The notes below the pieces were generated by a model. The model was not told where the DNA came from, searched no databases, and was given only the letters and a program-made list of their open reading frames with translations. A program made the translations under genes and the position numbers. Below are positions 11,521 to 20,723 of a DNA stretch of 64,000 nt, piece after piece. This stretch comes from Nageia nagi. Taxonomy: Eukaryota > Pinophyta. Numbering within the stretch: the first letter of the stretch is position 1; each line of letters opens with the position of its first letter. The stretch is taken from the NCBI GenBank assembly GCA_050084985.1, contig JBITNC010000001.1:187674001-187738000 (forward strand). The letters run 5' to 3'.

Positions 11521-11930
11521 AATTTATGGGTAGATGATAATGAATGGAAAGGGAAGAAGAACATCAATTTCCAATTCAAAGGGAAGAGCAATTTCTTACT
11601 CTCGATCCCTAGGAATGATGGAAGCTTTTTAATGATGTTCTAGGGGATTGAAATGGATGGGATATGATAGGAAAAGAACATTGACTTCCAATTCAATGGG
11701 GAGAATAATTTCTTATTCTCGATCTCAAAGAATAATGGAAGCTATAAAATTTAACAATGTTCTAGGGTTGACTTTTATCAATCTACTAAGGGCAATTTCT
11801 TGCTTAAACTTGTAGATAAGAATAGAAGCAAAAGGTTTTAACAACAACAATGTTGACTCCCATATTAATGGGGAGAGCAATTACTCACTCTTTTTCTCAA
11901 ATAATATGGAAGCACCTCCAATTTAATAAT
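11521..11930. repeat. Three tandem repeats in E2 3' region
   Basis: Three imperfect copies start near 11545, 11670 and 11845. Each reads 'aagaacatcaatttccaatt' or similar, then 'gggagagcaatttcttactc', then 'aataatggaagc'. They are part of the noncoding 3' portion of E2. Confidence 0.75.
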
Positions 11931-12379
11931 CGATAAAGATGGATTAGGAAATATATAGATGTTGGATAATAAAATATGAAAGTTGGTATAGTATAATGTG
12001 TATGGGGGGATGGTGGATGTTAATATGAAAATAGTATAACAAATGAATGGACATAGGATGTATTAAGTATTTAGAGAGATAAACTAATCAACTCATCAAG
12101 GCATTGATAAATATAAGTGTAATATTAATTACTATGTAATAATAAATAGTATGGGATGGAGGTATGGGATGATGAAGAAATGTAATGATCATAATATTCA
12201 AGTTGACCATATTAACCAATCACCATTAGATTTTTCCTTCTTTAGATGATATAAAACAAAGTCATGATGTTATCAAAATTATCATAGACTCATGTGTGTG
12301 CAATGATGTTTATTTCCATCTCTAGACAATCTCAAACTAAATGTCATAAGAGCATAAAATATATAAGCTAGTTCATCCA

Positions 12380-12565
12380 TATGAAACGTACAGAGGTCCT
12401 TAGGAAAGAAGGTCGCTAACCAATATGGACATGTCGCCACTCGTAAGGTATGCCCCATTGCCAGACATGTGTCCATAGCCCCGATGAGGATTAACCCTTC
12501 GATCTCACTACAACCTTGCTCTACTGCCAGTCAGGCGTCTATAGCCCCGGTAGAGGATATTGTAA
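12380..12565. repeat. GC-richer patch with a short direct duplication
   Basis: The phrase 'gccagacatgtgtccatagc' with 'cccgatgaggat' recurs about 63 bp later as 'gccagtcaggcgtctatagc' with 'cccggtagaggat'. This patch is richer in G and C than its surroundings. I could not fold it into a tRNA and see no ORF with a known domain. Confidence 0.5.
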
Positions 12566-13385
12566 TCACCCAAGAATCATTGATATAATGTAGTAATTTT
12601 TTTTTTTTAACTTTTGTCATCTCTTTTCACCTCTTTTTTTTTTTTTTTTTAAACTATCAAATGATTCTTGGGTTTGAGATGAAGCGAATAATAGGATGAA
12701 CATGTAACACTTTCGCTCAAAATCATGCTCTTGTAACACCTCATTCTTGACTGTTTTAAGATTATTTAAATGTGAAGATGTGTATGAGTCTGTAATAACC
12801 TTAAGTGTATCATAGTCATGTTTGTTTATCATCCAAAGTTTTAATAATTTCATGATGAAGGTTGGTAAAGTCAATAAGAATATTAATTTCATAAACTATT
12901 TCTTTTACAATAAGTATTAAACATATTTGTATAATGGTATGGAAGTGATCGTGGATAATGTATAGTATATATGCCTTGATGAATTGTTAGAATATAATCT
13001 AATACTAAAATATTCCAACATAATGGGGGATGAATATGAGGTGGAAAAAAGAGGAAGACATGGAAATGCAATAAACATATTATAACCTATTTCAAAATCA
13101 GATATGATCATTTTAGTTTTTAATCATATTTTGATGTTTGTGTGATTTCTAAATCATGTTTTGATGATGATTTTTTTTTTTTTTTTTTATGATGGAGGGC
13201 AATTGCCCCAATGTGATCTATGTAAAATATGAGGAGATCAAAAGTAAGATGGGGGATGACTGCCCCAATGTGAACGATGTGAAGGAGATTGAATATCCTT
13301 ACGCAAATAACACAATTCATCATTGTTTAATTGTGTGGAATGTATGCATGTATTTTGTAGATGATGTAAATTATTATCTATCAGT

Positions 13386-13567
13386 AAAGGTATATCTACT
13401 TCAAGTCATCTATCATCCATCAAATCATGAAGGGCATGATTTAATTGGTGGTAATGTTTAGTATCATGCCCCTGTTGGTGATGATAAACATGATGTCCAT
13501 ACTTATCGTATTTTATTGACTTAGGCTTTAGGTTTTCTTTCATTATATGATCTACCACTCTCTTAGG
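13386..13567 (-). pseudogene. In-frame extension past the E2 Gag-protease stop, with a second zinc-knuckle-like motif
   Basis: Directly after the TAA at 13568-13570, the same frame stays open for about 60 codons, to a TGA near 13386. It begins PKRVVDHIMKENL and contains HHVYHHQQGHDTKHYHQLNH, which mimics the C-x2-H-x4-H-x4-C knuckle of Gag but with His and Tyr where the cysteines should be. The GHDT core resembles Tat-type Gag knuckles more than E2's own GHSM knuckle does. It is either a remnant of a longer polyprotein ended by a new stop, or a fused piece of another Gag. Further left the frame is lost. Confidence 0.6.
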
Positions 13568-16500
13568 TTATTTCGATGATTGCATTCCATCAATGTAATC
13601 ATATTTGGATTTTAATTCCCATCTCATATCTCTATGATTATGCCCTTGCCTAGCAAAGGTGGATGATGATTTCCCCTTTGAATTTTGCATAGGAGGTTTC
13701 GTTTTCGATGATTTTGTAATATTATAATGTGAGTATGGATTTTCATCTCTTCGTACACAATGGAGTACTCCCTCATGAATGTATTTTAGACAACCATGAA
13801 ATGTAGATGGGACACATTCCATTTCTTGAATCCATGGTCTACCTAAAAGAATATTATATTGTTCAATGTTCCCTTCAATGATATATAATGATGTTTGTAT
13901 CGTCTTACATCCAATGGTGATAGGTAACACTATCGACCCTATTGTTGAACATAAGGCATTATTAAATGCTTTTATTTGTAATGATGGTAAAGAAATATGA
14001 GAGAAAGGAAGATTCAATTTGTGATATGCCAATGTAGATATGATATTGACATCTGACCCTTCATCTATTAATATCCTCTTAACAATTTTACCATTTACTT
14101 TACCGATGACATGGAGAGGTGGATCTAACCCTTGAAGTCCCTTGTTTGGTTGTCTCTCATGGTCATAAAAAGAAATTATAGGCTGATGTATCAATGGAGG
14201 AACTTGCATTTTGGATTTTTGATTATATGATATATCAATTTGTTTTTCTTGTATGTTTTGAGTTCCAATATCAACTCCAACTATTCCTATAATAGGTTGA
14301 TTACTTGGATTCCAGGTGGGTGTCACTTGACTGTAATTAGGTACAATAGATACTGTATTTACTTGATATGAAGGAAGTGAGTCTTGATAATTTTTTAAAT
14401 TTTGATCTGAAATAGAAGTATGGTCTTCGACTTCCAAGTTATTATCTTTGATTGAATTTTGAGTTCTATTTCTCAATGCTAGACAATTTTTCATACTATG
14501 ACCTCTTTGATGGTGATAATTACAATACTCATTTTTGTTATATTTTTCTTTTCTCGTAATTTTTATTTCATCGTATTTAATCTTGACCTTCTCAATTATA
14601 ACTGCTTGATCAATAACTTCTTCGAGAGTATTATATTGTTGGATTTGTAATATACTAGCTATAGGCCTTAAACAATTTTGACTGAATAATTTAACTAACT
14701 CCTCCTGAGGTAAGGTATAGGGCATGCCATAGAGTATATCCTTCCATCGTGAAACAAAGTCAACAATTGATTCATTCTGAGATTGTTTTAGTTCTACAAG
14801 ATCCATAATAGAAGATTCCTCTTTGATATAAATCCTAAAATGTTGTAAGAACAAGTTTGCCAATTGAGGAAATGAATAAATACTATGTCGTGGTAAATTA
14901 TTATACCATTCCAGGGCTTGGGCTGCAAGCGTCATGGGGAACAAATGTAGCATCAAGTCCTCATCATTATAAATTAGGTAATTTGAAAACTTAAACCACC
15001 TTAAATGTTCCTTAGGATCCTTATTTCCTGTAAAAGGAATTATCTTAGGCATTTCAAAGTTGTAAGGTAATTTCTTCTTAGGGACACTTGGATGAATGGG
15101 TTCATTGCAAATATTGTCATATGTCAACTTCTTGAACCTTGATATATTCATTTCTTTATTCATGAAATCCTTCATGAAATCTTCTAATTCTTTATCTGTC
15201 CAACTACCTTGAGGATGTTTTCGGTATCTTCTATGATTGGTGTTTCTTTCTGACTTCAGGTCTAAATTATAAGATTCATCATCAGAAGAAGATCTTGACA
15301 ACAATGAAGATGGTAATGATGGAAGCTTAGAAGGTAAATGATGCCCTTGCATTGGATTTCTAAGAGTTGTAGATGGTTGTACTTTATTTTGTTGAGACTT
15401 CTCATGAAGTAACCAACTATCTCGAACTTCTTGTTTTACCTTATCAAAAATTTGTCGTTGTTTGTCAAGCTCTTGCTTTTCTTTTTCTTTGAGTTCTATA
15501 TTCTTTTCTTTAAGTTTGGCTTCATCTTCTAACTTACTTTGAACATCTTCATATCTTTTACTAAAGTTTATAGTTTCTTCATAATCTCTCTCTATGTGTT
15601 TTCTCTTTGCCTCCAACTCCGCAAAGGAGAGTATCTCTCCTACCTTGAATTTTTTAGCTAAAGCTTTTTTATGTTTTTCTTGCGATGAGGTTTTCTCACA
15701 GGTGTAAGGATCATAGAAGAATTTGTTTGAGATATTACATTGAGGAGTTGTTTGCGAGGTTCTTACTGAATACAAGGTCATTCTATCAAAATCTTCCATA
15801 CAAGACCTAGCCCTATGAAGTGTTTTTTGATAGGTAGGGTCAGTTATCCTAGCTTGTGAAGAGGGGCTTTGAGGTTGATAATCTAAGCTCTCAAGAGGCA
15901 ATTCTCTTTGTTGATTAGAGTAAGAGTTTTGATATCTCCATACTTGGTAATTAAGTGGTGATGATAATTGCGCCCAAGCTTGACTCTTTTGGTTTGCATA
16001 AGCTTTTACATCATGCTTTTGCCTCATCTCTTCTTGTCTCATTTCTTTGACAAACACATTGAAGGTTTTGTCATGTTGATCGTGAGAAGAACATGCTTGT
16101 TGTTGTTTATGGGATTCCCTTTGCAAAATATTCTTAGCTTTTTCATCATAGAAAATATTCCTAAGCAATTTATTTGTTGTAGGGCTATCTTCTTTATCAC
16201 ATTCCCAATTTTTCATCAAGCTAGTTTGATATTTTGAAGGTATTTTTAGTGGGTTCGAACAACATTCATCCTCATAAAACTTTGTATCATTATCATGATG
16301 TGTCATTTCCCCACATGGATGTTCATTCCTAAGCTCATGTGTGTTAGCTTTGGAAATTTTATTTTTATATTTTTCATTTCTTTGTGATTGGAATTCTTGA
16401 GATTCAATAATACGATCTATGGATTTTTTAGTTCTTATGTGAGGCTCTCCAATTTCTACTTGTGATGAGAATGAACAAGTTTCATCCTTGAACTCAAGAA

Positions 16501-17194
16501 TATCATGAGATTCATGGGAATCAATAGAAGGTCTTGTAGCCTCAAGAAGGGGAGGAGAATGAAATTGCAATTCTGAAGAATGCTCTGAAAGATCCTCAAG
16601 ATTCATGTCAAACTCCTCTTCTTTAATATCATATTCATCCCAAGGTTGGGGTGAAGACATCAAGGTATCTAACTCTAGGAGGTCATATGATTTAGCATAG
16701 GATGTTGCATCAAGGCCTTCGACATTAATACTCGATTCATCCCTTAGCAAATTGGATTCATTAGGTTTGATAGTCTCGAAAGGAGATGCACCACAAGATT
16801 TTAATTTGATGAGATGTGTCGATGAGTTTTCAATCTTTATGATGGGCTCATTATTTTCAGTGTCAAACTCATCCCATGATGAGGGCGAAGGAATGGAAGA
16901 ACTATACTCTAGCTCTTCATGGGATCTAACAAGGCTTTCTGAGGATTGAAGAAGAGGTATGGTACATTGTTCTATCTTTGCTAAATATGCTAAAAGGTTT
17001 TCAATGTCGATATAAAAATCATTCTTCATGACCTTAGAAGTAGAATAAGTATCTAAGGTTGAATTGGCAATATGTGAACATAGTCTTTGTATTTTTGGTT
17101 TTACTTTGATAGGAAAAGGAACATAATTTAAAAGTGCAACCAAGATAAACCTCATAATGATAAAATTCAAAGGCCTTTTTCTTGTTCTCAACAA
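13568..17194 (-). CDS. E2 Gag-protease polyprotein (1,208 aa)
   Basis: The only long intact frame in the window, and in LTR-retrotransposon context. Residues 1-500 are an acidic, Ser-rich region of unknown role, unusually long compared with most Ty3 Gags. Residues about 518-595 are a strongly charged Lys/Glu coiled coil. Residues about 700-830 are the retrotransposon Gag (capsid) region with NKDPKEHLRWF and LAAQALEWYNNLPRHS. About 890-905 is a zinc knuckle CNYHHQRGHSMKNC (C-x2-H-x4-H-x4-C). About 1020-1130 is an aspartic protease with LIDEGSDVNIIS as active site and YNILLGRPWIQEM as flap-to-C-terminal motif. The middle residue of the catalytic triad is Glu where Ser, Thr or Gly is usual. The first Met of the open frame was taken as the start; a later Met is possible. 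Product would assemble particles and process itself; pol functions must come from elsewhere. Confidence 0.9.
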   Translation of the reverse strand: MLRTRKRPLNFIIMRFILVALLNYVPFPIKVKPKIQRLCSHIANSTLDTYSTSKVMKNDFYIDIENLLAYLAKIEQCTIPLLQSSESLVRSHEELEYSSSIPSPSSWDEFDTENNEPIIKIENSSTHLIKLKSCGASPFETIKPNESNLLRDESSINVEGLDATSYAKSYDLLELDTLMSSPQPWDEYDIKEEEFDMNLEDLSEHSSELQFHSPPLLEATRPSIDSHESHDILEFKDETCSFSSQVEIGEPHIRTKKSIDRIIESQEFQSQRNEKYKNKISKANTHELRNEHPCGEMTHHDNDTKFYEDECCSNPLKIPSKYQTSLMKNWECDKEDSPTTNKLLRNIFYDEKAKNILQRESHKQQQACSSHDQHDKTFNVFVKEMRQEEMRQKHDVKAYANQKSQAWAQLSSPLNYQVWRYQNSYSNQQRELPLESLDYQPQSPSSQARITDPTYQKTLHRARSCMEDFDRMTLYSVRTSQTTPQCNISNKFFYDPYTCEKTSSQEKHKKALAKKFKVGEILSFAELEAKRKHIERDYEETINFSKRYEDVQSKLEDEAKLKEKNIELKEKEKQELDKQRQIFDKVKQEVRDSWLLHEKSQQNKVQPSTTLRNPMQGHHLPSKLPSLPSSLLSRSSSDDESYNLDLKSERNTNHRRYRKHPQGSWTDKELEDFMKDFMNKEMNISRFKKLTYDNICNEPIHPSVPKKKLPYNFEMPKIIPFTGNKDPKEHLRWFKFSNYLIYNDEDLMLHLFPMTLAAQALEWYNNLPRHSIYSFPQLANLFLQHFRIYIKEESSIMDLVELKQSQNESIVDFVSRWKDILYGMPYTLPQEELVKLFSQNCLRPIASILQIQQYNTLEEVIDQAVIIEKVKIKYDEIKITRKEKYNKNEYCNYHHQRGHSMKNCLALRNRTQNSIKDNNLEVEDHTSISDQNLKNYQDSLPSYQVNTVSIVPNYSQVTPTWNPSNQPIIGIVGVDIGTQNIQEKQIDISYNQKSKMQVPPLIHQPIISFYDHERQPNKGLQGLDPPLHVIGKVNGKIVKRILIDEGSDVNIISTLAYHKLNLPFSHISLPSLQIKAFNNALCSTIGSIVLPITIGCKTIQTSLYIIEGNIEQYNILLGRPWIQEMECVPSTFHGCLKYIHEGVLHCVRRDENPYSHYNITKSSKTKPPMQNSKGKSSSTFARQGHNHRDMRWELKSKYDYIDGMQSSK

Positions 17195-17945
17195 CTCAAG
17201 ATTTGTATGGATCTAGAGTGACTGACACATGCCTATGTTTCTATTTGTTACAAAGGGGGTTCAAAGTAAAAAACTTAAATAAAATAAACTTTTAACATCT
17301 TTTAAACCTATTCCTTTGTATGACCTATTATATCATTCCATAAATGAACATGTCAATTGAGTATTTGAACATTTTTTTTTTAGGTTGTATAATAAAATTG
17401 TCAAATTTGTTTTGGTTTGATAATTAAGTTCTAATTATAATATAGAATATTCCAAATTTTTATACTTTGTATTAATTTTATTTTAATTTATATTTAAATT
17501 TTTTATTTTATATTTTTAATATTCTATATTTTTAATATTTATACTTTGTATTAATTTTAAATTTTATGTAATAGTTGTATGTTTTATTATTTAAATTTTG
17601 TATTTATATTAAATTTAATTTTTTATATTTTAACATATATACATTATTGTATATTTACGCATTTATATTAATTTATTTTCTATTTATATTTACTATTTGT
17701 TTTTATTAATTTATATTTATTATTTGTATTTTAATATTTTAATAGTATCATCAATAAACATGATTACAAATTCAATTCAATTCAATTTTCATAATATTTA
17801 ATATTGACTTTGCAATTTATTATTTTAAATTTATATCTTATTTTATATTTTAATGTTTGATCTTTTATAAAAATTTTATATTGATGTTTTTAATATTTTA
17901 ATTTTATATTATAATTTATATTTATATATTTAAATTCAATTTATT

Positions 17946-17978
<33 letters not shown>

Positions 17979-18110
17979 TAGAATATAAAACATTTAACAT
18001 TGTAATGTCTAATCTTAAAATATTAAATTGAAAATCTAAGATTGAAAATTAGTTTCAAACATTTGAATTGAAATCTAAAATTAAAACTTTTAACTTTAAA
18101 TTAGGAAATC
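17195..18110. other. Extremely AT-rich block in E2 leader
   Basis: From about 17370 to 18110 the sequence is almost wholly A and T, built of 'tttatattttaat'-like words, with a TTA/ATT microsatellite at about 17945-17980. No gene is seen. It separates the Gag start from the PPR fragment and differs sharply in composition from both. Confidence 0.7.
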
Positions 18111-18119
18111 AACAAATAA

Positions 18120-18627
18120 CAGCGGTAGTCCAACTCGATCACTCCACCTCTAAACACGCCGTGAACTGAGAGATTGGCAACAGTTTACATATACATCAAA
18201 GACTCGTTAAAGCAGATTTCTATTTCAATTGTCATGACTACGAGTGCGCTGATAGACATGTATACTAAGCTGGAGAACAAACCGAAGGCCTATCTATTAT
18301 TTGACAAGGTGCACGATGCAGACACAGTTTCGTTAGCTACAATGGTCGAAGGATATGTATTTCTGGGTTACAACAGGTAACTCTTAGATCTGACGGAGCA
18401 CATGGTAGACCAACCTGACCGCATAATCTTTGTATGTGTTTACTTGCAGGTAGTCACACAGGTCTATTTTGGCAAACAGAATCTGCCCCTATGCTTGGAT
18501 CGAGCTTCTTAAGGAAAGGAAAATGCAGCACAGAGACGCACTCTCATGGAATGCACAGATCACCGGATACAACCAAAATGGGTTTTCTAAAAGGGCTTTA
18601 GAGTCTTTTAAGCTGATGCAATTTTAG
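18120..18627 (+). pseudogene. PPR-protein gene fragment, antisense inside E2
   Basis: Two blocks read as PLS-type pentatricopeptide repeats. Frame 18174-18380 gives SALIDMYTKLENKPKAYLLF then DKVHDADTVSLATMVEGYV. Frame 18502-18627 gives QHRDALSWNAQITGYNQNGF then SKRALESFKLMQF and a stop. Known PPR proteins bind organellar RNA. This fragment has only two or three repeats and no start region or C-terminal E or DYW domain. The blocks are in different frames. A GT...AG pair (18377-18449, 73 bp) would bring them into phase but leaves a TAG just after the junction. Base composition is richer in GC than the flanks. It lies between the element's LTR and its Gag frame, on the strand opposite to element transcription, which suggests capture of a host gene piece. 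Confidence 0.8.
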
Positions 18628-19008
18628 GTGTAAAATCAGGCTTTGTTGTCTGGCTAGCCTTCTCCTAGAGTATTTTTAATTTTTCTAAAAGAAAGCAACT
18701 AAGTTTTTCTTAAAGAAAATTAAACAAAAAATAATTTTTTTTTATTTTATTATTATTTTTCTCAAACAAACAAAATTGATAGGCTTTTGAGAATTCATGC
18801 AGAAATCAAAAAATGGGAGATAGCCTACCTCATTCTGATCGCTCCTTTTCTACGTGTTTAAATCAGATCATCAAGAAGATCTTTCACCAACAAGATTGAA
18901 CCTGAAATTCATACAAACAAATAATCAAACATAAGATAATATGCAAGATATGACCAAAATTTATCAAATTGGAAAGATACAACCATCACCACATCTTGCA
19001 ATTCCTGG
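18628..19008 (-). other. E2 leader next to the primer site
   Basis: About 380 bp with no recognised gene or motif, between the PPR fragment and the primer-binding region. Locally rich in T runs near 18730-18770. Confidence 0.4.
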
Positions 19009-19034
19009 GAGGGGCCCTCCTTCTAGCGCCAAAA
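19009..19034 (-). other. E2 putative primer-binding site
   Basis: On the minus strand the 5' LTR ends GCAACA and is followed by TTTTGGCGCTAGAAGGAGGG. Position and TGGCGC start fit a tRNA-primed minus-strand start. I could not assign the tRNA from memory. It differs from the initiator-Met site of E3 and E4. Confidence 0.6.
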
Positions 19035-19881
19035 TGTTGCAGTGAAAATAGAGCTGGAATGTAGAATAACATGAAATACAAATTATTCTTTAATCTTCAC
19101 TGAACCTCAAATTATACAAAATAGATAAAAATGCTATAATTATGAATTGATATTGATTTTTAGCTCAAACTACAATTTGCCCTTGGAAGGGACTTTTACA
19201 AATGCCATTTGCCAAAATAAGAGTATTATATCTCCATTGTTTTGATTTGCTTGCTTCTCTCCTTGATATGAACAACCTGTAAATCCTACACACATGCAAA
19301 AGACAATAACATCAAAGCATCTATGTATGACATGTATTGAATTGAAACTAGCATAAAACAATAAAAGGTATGAGCTCACAAGATTTTGGCAGCATTACCC
19401 TACTTCAAAATGGGTCAAGATCCTCCTTTTATTACTTTGTATTGGCTTATATTTATAGATTTTGGGTGAGATGTTCCAAGGCTGGTAAGGGGAAGTGAAA
19501 AGCCACCATAGGTCATAACTGACCCCCTCTATCCACATCATCTTGGAAAAATGAAGTGTTTCAACTTTCTCTCACTATTTTAGTTTCTATTCAGCTGTTA
19601 CAGAGTTGCCGACGATTGGAAGATGAATGCCAATGACTGGCTCAAAACGTCGACGTTTGTATTGGGTCGCTGATGACTGGTTAACAATTTTATAACAATA
19701 TTAAAACGATCACCAAATAGTTAATTTTTATCGAAAAGGGGTCATGTGACCACTTGTTTTGCATGTAATCGATGAGAGCTATCTAATAATGGAGTTTTCA
19801 AGCTTATTTGAGGCTTGTATAAAGAGTTATGATTATTTCAATGTTTACTAGTTAAAAAGGGGACATTTTTAGGTGTCTACA
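19035..19881 (-). repeat. E2 5' LTR (847 bp)
   Basis: TG at 19035 to TGTCTACA at 19881, matching 8089-8934. This copy has lost many CpGs that the other keeps: 'aacgccgacgactgg' there is 'aatgccaatgactgg' here, and 'ggtcgtaac' is 'ggtcataac'. A minus-strand frame at 19170-19379 also exists in the other LTR (8219-8431) and has no recognised domain. Confidence 0.92.
19448..19457 (-). promoter_or_regulatory. Candidate TATA box of E2
   Basis: TATAAATATA on the minus strand, about 425 bp into the 5' LTR, also present at 8501-8510 in the 3' LTR. An AATAAA-type motif follows within about 25 bp (19427-19434 region). The order TATA then poly(A)-type signal is usual for a compact R region, but neither site is proven. 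Confidence 0.45.
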
Positions 19882-19886
19882 GATGT
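19882..19886. repeat. E2 target-site duplication, right copy
   Basis: GATGT directly after the TGTCTACA end of the right LTR, identical to 8084-8088. The 32 bp that follow (19887-19918) are the only original DNA left between E2 and E3. Confidence 0.9.
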
Positions 19887-20715
19887 TATAACCATGAAAC
19901 TGCTTGCCATAATTTCTTTGTAATGATCCACCCAATTACACTATTAAGAATTGAGTACCATTGAGAATTATAATGAGATTAAGTTTGAATTATACTATGT
20001 GATGATTAATTTTGAATATAAATAAGCTTTATCTATTTCAATTTGATGTTGGCTTTGAGATGTTATGACATAGGTTATAGGATGACTCGAGATGGAAAGT
20101 GCAAATAAAGACCCAAGGGAATAAGGATTGGTGATAGGAATAGAAGGGTAAGAGTGAGAAAATGATTGGCATTGCTTCATTGATAAACCCTAATGACCAT
20201 TAAAGATCATTTATATGCATGGCACCATTATTAAACATGATTATCGATTTTGATGATAAATATGTGAGTGTGTGTGTGTGTGCACTAATGAACTTACCAT
20301 GCAGGATGAAGAGACATTATAGGTAAAATAAGTGTTAAAACTTTGCTATGTGATTTCAAAACTTATTTCAAAATATGAAAAGAATATTCCCTTCTTTTGA
20401 ATTTGAATTTTTACTTAGGATTTTTAGTAAAATGGGGTGAAATTTAAAAAGTGATAGTTAGAAAGGACTAATGTCACTTTGTGGATATTACAAAGTATTT
20501 TAGTGGTTTATGCAAATAATTGAGATATGGCCCTACTTAATTTATTTATTTGTATTAGGTATGGGAAATAATTGGCCTTAATTTGTTAGTTAATATAAAA
20601 AATTCCAAAGTATTTAATGTCATGACACTTATTAACAACTTTAATTGAGACCTACCACAAAAATTATTGAAGGGATGAGTAGACATTTATTTGGAATTAT
20701 TATAACCACCTTGGA

Positions 20716-20723
20716 TATAAATA
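20716..20723 (+). promoter_or_regulatory. Candidate TATA box in E3 5' LTR
   Basis: TATAAATA followed by AGGGAGG, 797 bp into the LTR. The 3' LTR has the same site at 32546-32553 (786 bp in), and the E4 LTRs have it at about 830 bp. The constant offset across two families supports a promoter role. Confidence 0.6.

Larger units (their letters stand above)
8089..19881 (-). mobile_element. E2: complete non-autonomous LTR retrotransposon encoding Gag-protease only
   Basis: An 11.8-kb minus-strand element with all structural marks: paired LTRs (8089-8934 and 19035-19881), a perfect 5-bp target duplication, a polypurine tract beside the 3' LTR and a primer-binding region beside the 5' LTR. The only intact gene is the 1,208-codon Gag-protease frame (13568-17194). 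Between its end and the 3' LTR lie 4.6 kb without any reverse transcriptase, RNase H or integrase motif, so movement would have needed enzymes from another element. This resembles the class described as Gag-only terminal-repeat elements or large retrotransposon derivatives, but with protease. The leader (17195-19008) contains an AT-rich block and a fragment of a PPR gene in antisense. Related to E1 by its Gag and protease. Confidence 0.92.

Noticed and set aside
12420-12565. GC-richer patch considered as a tRNA or organelle insert
   Set aside because: No cloverleaf could be drawn and no organelle gene was recognised.
13189-13461. 90-codon plus-strand frame
   Set aside because: Opposite strand of the in-frame extension of E2 and a local 60-bp duplication; no independent support.
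15968-16237. 89-codon plus-strand frame within the E2 Gag-protease gene
   Set aside because: Antisense shadow of the intact 1,208-codon frame.
20264-20283. GT microsatellite as a separate feature
   Set aside because: Short and shared with the other LTR at the same place; part of the E3 LTR and not worth its own entry.
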